From: an uncultured Pseudomonadota bacterium
GTDB lineage: Bacteria; Desulfobacterota_B; Binatia; UBA9968
Assembly (NCBI GenBank): GCA_946478635.1
Contig: CAMLCX010000183.1
Span: forward strand, 1-8,680
Length of the DNA stretch: 8,680 bases
Direction: 5' to 3'
Positions 7,607-8,680 of the stretch are shown here, one piece after another. A program made the translations under genes and the position numbers. Every line of letters begins with the position of its first letter. The stretch's first letter is position 1. The notes below the pieces were generated by a model that saw nothing but the letters and a program-made list of their open reading frames with translations, was not told where the DNA came from and did not search any database.

Positions 7607-8680
7607 ATGATTATACGTCAAATTAGGCCGTTATTGGTGTTTTTAGCTTGCGTCGGAAGCGGTTGCGGGCTTTTGGACTACAGCACCTCACCGAAAACAG
7701 CTCCCCAGGGACTCATCGCCACCCCGCCGACCTACTACAGCACGTCCAAGGCCCGTTATCTAGGGACAAAGTATAAGGACAATTTAGACCGTTTGGTCGC
7801 GCATATCACGCGCAATTCAAGCACCTCCCGGTTGGAGTTTGCCAACAATATTTCATCGGTCGGCGGCATAGGCTTCTTTACCCATTCCGCCGCCAAATCC
7901 CCGGACGAGAGGTTTCTTGAAGTTGTCCTCGCGACCCCCGAAACCTTTGAAACCAAAGGCGAGTACAGTGAGAAGGTGAGTCAGCTCTTTGCCCGTTACG
8001 GAAAGGAGCTGTTGGGCATTCTCGCCGGCGACACGCAGATCTACCAGGACAAGGACTTAAGCGGCTACGGTTTAAATTTCACCTGGCGAACTATGGTCTC
8101 CGACGGGCAGGAAACCCGTACAACCATGGCGCGCGCGATCATCTATTTTCAAAAGGAGAAAGTCTCCGGTTTTTTACGGCGTGAACTCGCGCAAGCCGAT
8201 TTACTTCATGATGCCGTGATATTCGCCGTGGAAGAGGACGGCCCGCTCAATCTTGTTTCGTACCAGCCGCGCGAGACCAAGCCTGACTTTCGACCGGCGA
8301 TCCGCGAGGACAATCTGGCGGCCGGAACCGCGAAACCTTTAACCGCACCTTTGAATCAAGCGGCGAAAGGCCCCGGTCAAAATATTGAAGCGAAACTCGA
8401 CGCGATCAAGAAGGATGCAGGCGGCTCTCAAGACACCCAGGCGAAGCCTGTGCCCAATAAGCCGCCGCTCGTTGAAAAGGGCGAAGTCAAGGCTCCGGCC
8501 GGAGCGCAAAAACGATCTCCGCCGGTGTCCGGTTCTGGTGAAAACGTAGACCTTGCCGCCGATAAAGCACCGCCTATAAAACGCGATGCTGCCGCCGAGA
8601 AAATTGCCGTCACGAAGCGTTCAGGCGACGTGCGGCCCGTTGCCGTCGGAGGGCGTGAAGCCAAAGCCGAGCCGGTCGTA
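7607..8680 (+). CDS. Putative lipoprotein, C-terminus beyond the window
   Basis: An open frame of 358 codons runs from the ATG at 7607 to the window edge with no stop. GGGAG (7598-7602) precedes it by 4 bases. The N-terminus MIIRQIRPLLVFLACVGSGC is a lipoprotein-type signal with Cys20 as likely lipid site; the -3 residue is Gly instead of the usual Leu, so the lipobox is imperfect. Residues about 45-235 form a mixed alpha/beta domain with aromatic strands (SGYGLNFTWRTMV, ARAIIYFQKEKVSGFLRREL). From about 235 on the chain is low-complexity, rich in A, K, P, E and D, probably a disordered periplasmic linker leading to something outside the window. I do not recognise the family. It is divergent from the ATPase operon and shares its promoter region, so co-regulation is possible. 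Confidence 0.85.
   Translation, partial: MIIRQIRPLLVFLACVGSGCGLLDYSTSPKTAPQGLIATPPTYYSTSKARYLGTKYKDNLDRLVAHITRNSSTSRLEFANNISSVGGIGFFTHSAAKSPDERFLEVVLATPETFETKGEYSEKVSQLFARYGKELLGILAGDTQIYQDKDLSGYGLNFTWRTMVSDGQETRTTMARAIIYFQKEKVSGFLRRELAQADLLHDAVIFAVEEDGPLNLVSYQPRETKPDFRPAIREDNLAAGTAKPLTAPLNQAAKGPGQNIEAKLDAIKKDAGGSQDTQAKPVPNKPPLVEKGEVKAPAGAQKRSPPVSGSGENVDLAADKAPPIKRDAAAEKIAVTKRSGDVRPVAVGGREAKAEPVV

Noticed and set aside
8428..8664. 78-residue minus-strand open frame
   Set aside because: It is antisense to the low-complexity tail of the lipoprotein gene, whose frame continues unbroken. It has no ribosome binding site of note.

Overview
The window looks like chromosomal DNA of a moderately GC-rich Gram-negative bacterium. 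The pointers are a lipoprotein signal, periplasmic domains, a sigma-54 activator, and dispersed palindromes with an ATTCCCGC/GCGGGAAT core. The domain repertoire (MshEN-like, PATAN/DUF4388, sigma-54 activator, HAMP) would suit a deltaproteobacterial-type or related deep lineage. That placement is inference; there is no rRNA or marker gene to settle it.

Layout from left to right: (1) 1-44, the start of a minus-strand gene running off the left edge. (2) 45-525, a 480-base non-coding stretch packed with palindromes, including a 103-bp nested inverted-repeat element and a separate element with 21-bp arms. (3) 526-3717, a minus-strand operon of four genes, in transcription order: a single-span membrane protein with a long disordered cytoplasmic part, a small coiled-coil protein, a PATAN/DUF4388 protein, and a HAMP sensor with no output domain. 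(4) 3718-3950, a regulatory gap with a well-matched sigma-54 (-24/-12) promoter and an upstream 25-bp imperfect palindrome. (5) 3951-7451, a second minus-strand operon in the order MshEN-like/AAA+ ATPase, sigma-54 activator with a degenerate receiver, SH3-retropepsin-like protease. (6) 7452-7606, a divergent promoter region with a consensus sigma-70 promoter (TTGACA, 16 bp, TATAAT) for operon 5. (7) 7607-8680, a plus-strand lipoprotein gene open to the right edge.

How the parts may work together: a constitutive-type sigma-70 promoter would make the ATPase, the sigma-54 activator and the protease. The activator would then switch on the downstream operon through its sigma-54 promoter, with the palindrome about 116 bases upstream of the predicted transcription start as a candidate activator site. 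The target operon encodes an envelope sensor and adaptor-like proteins without catalytic domains. The seven complete genes therefore look like one self-contained signalling or assembly module at the inner membrane and periplasm. I do not recognise it as a named system. The family assignments rest on motifs; the circuit and the shared function are inference.
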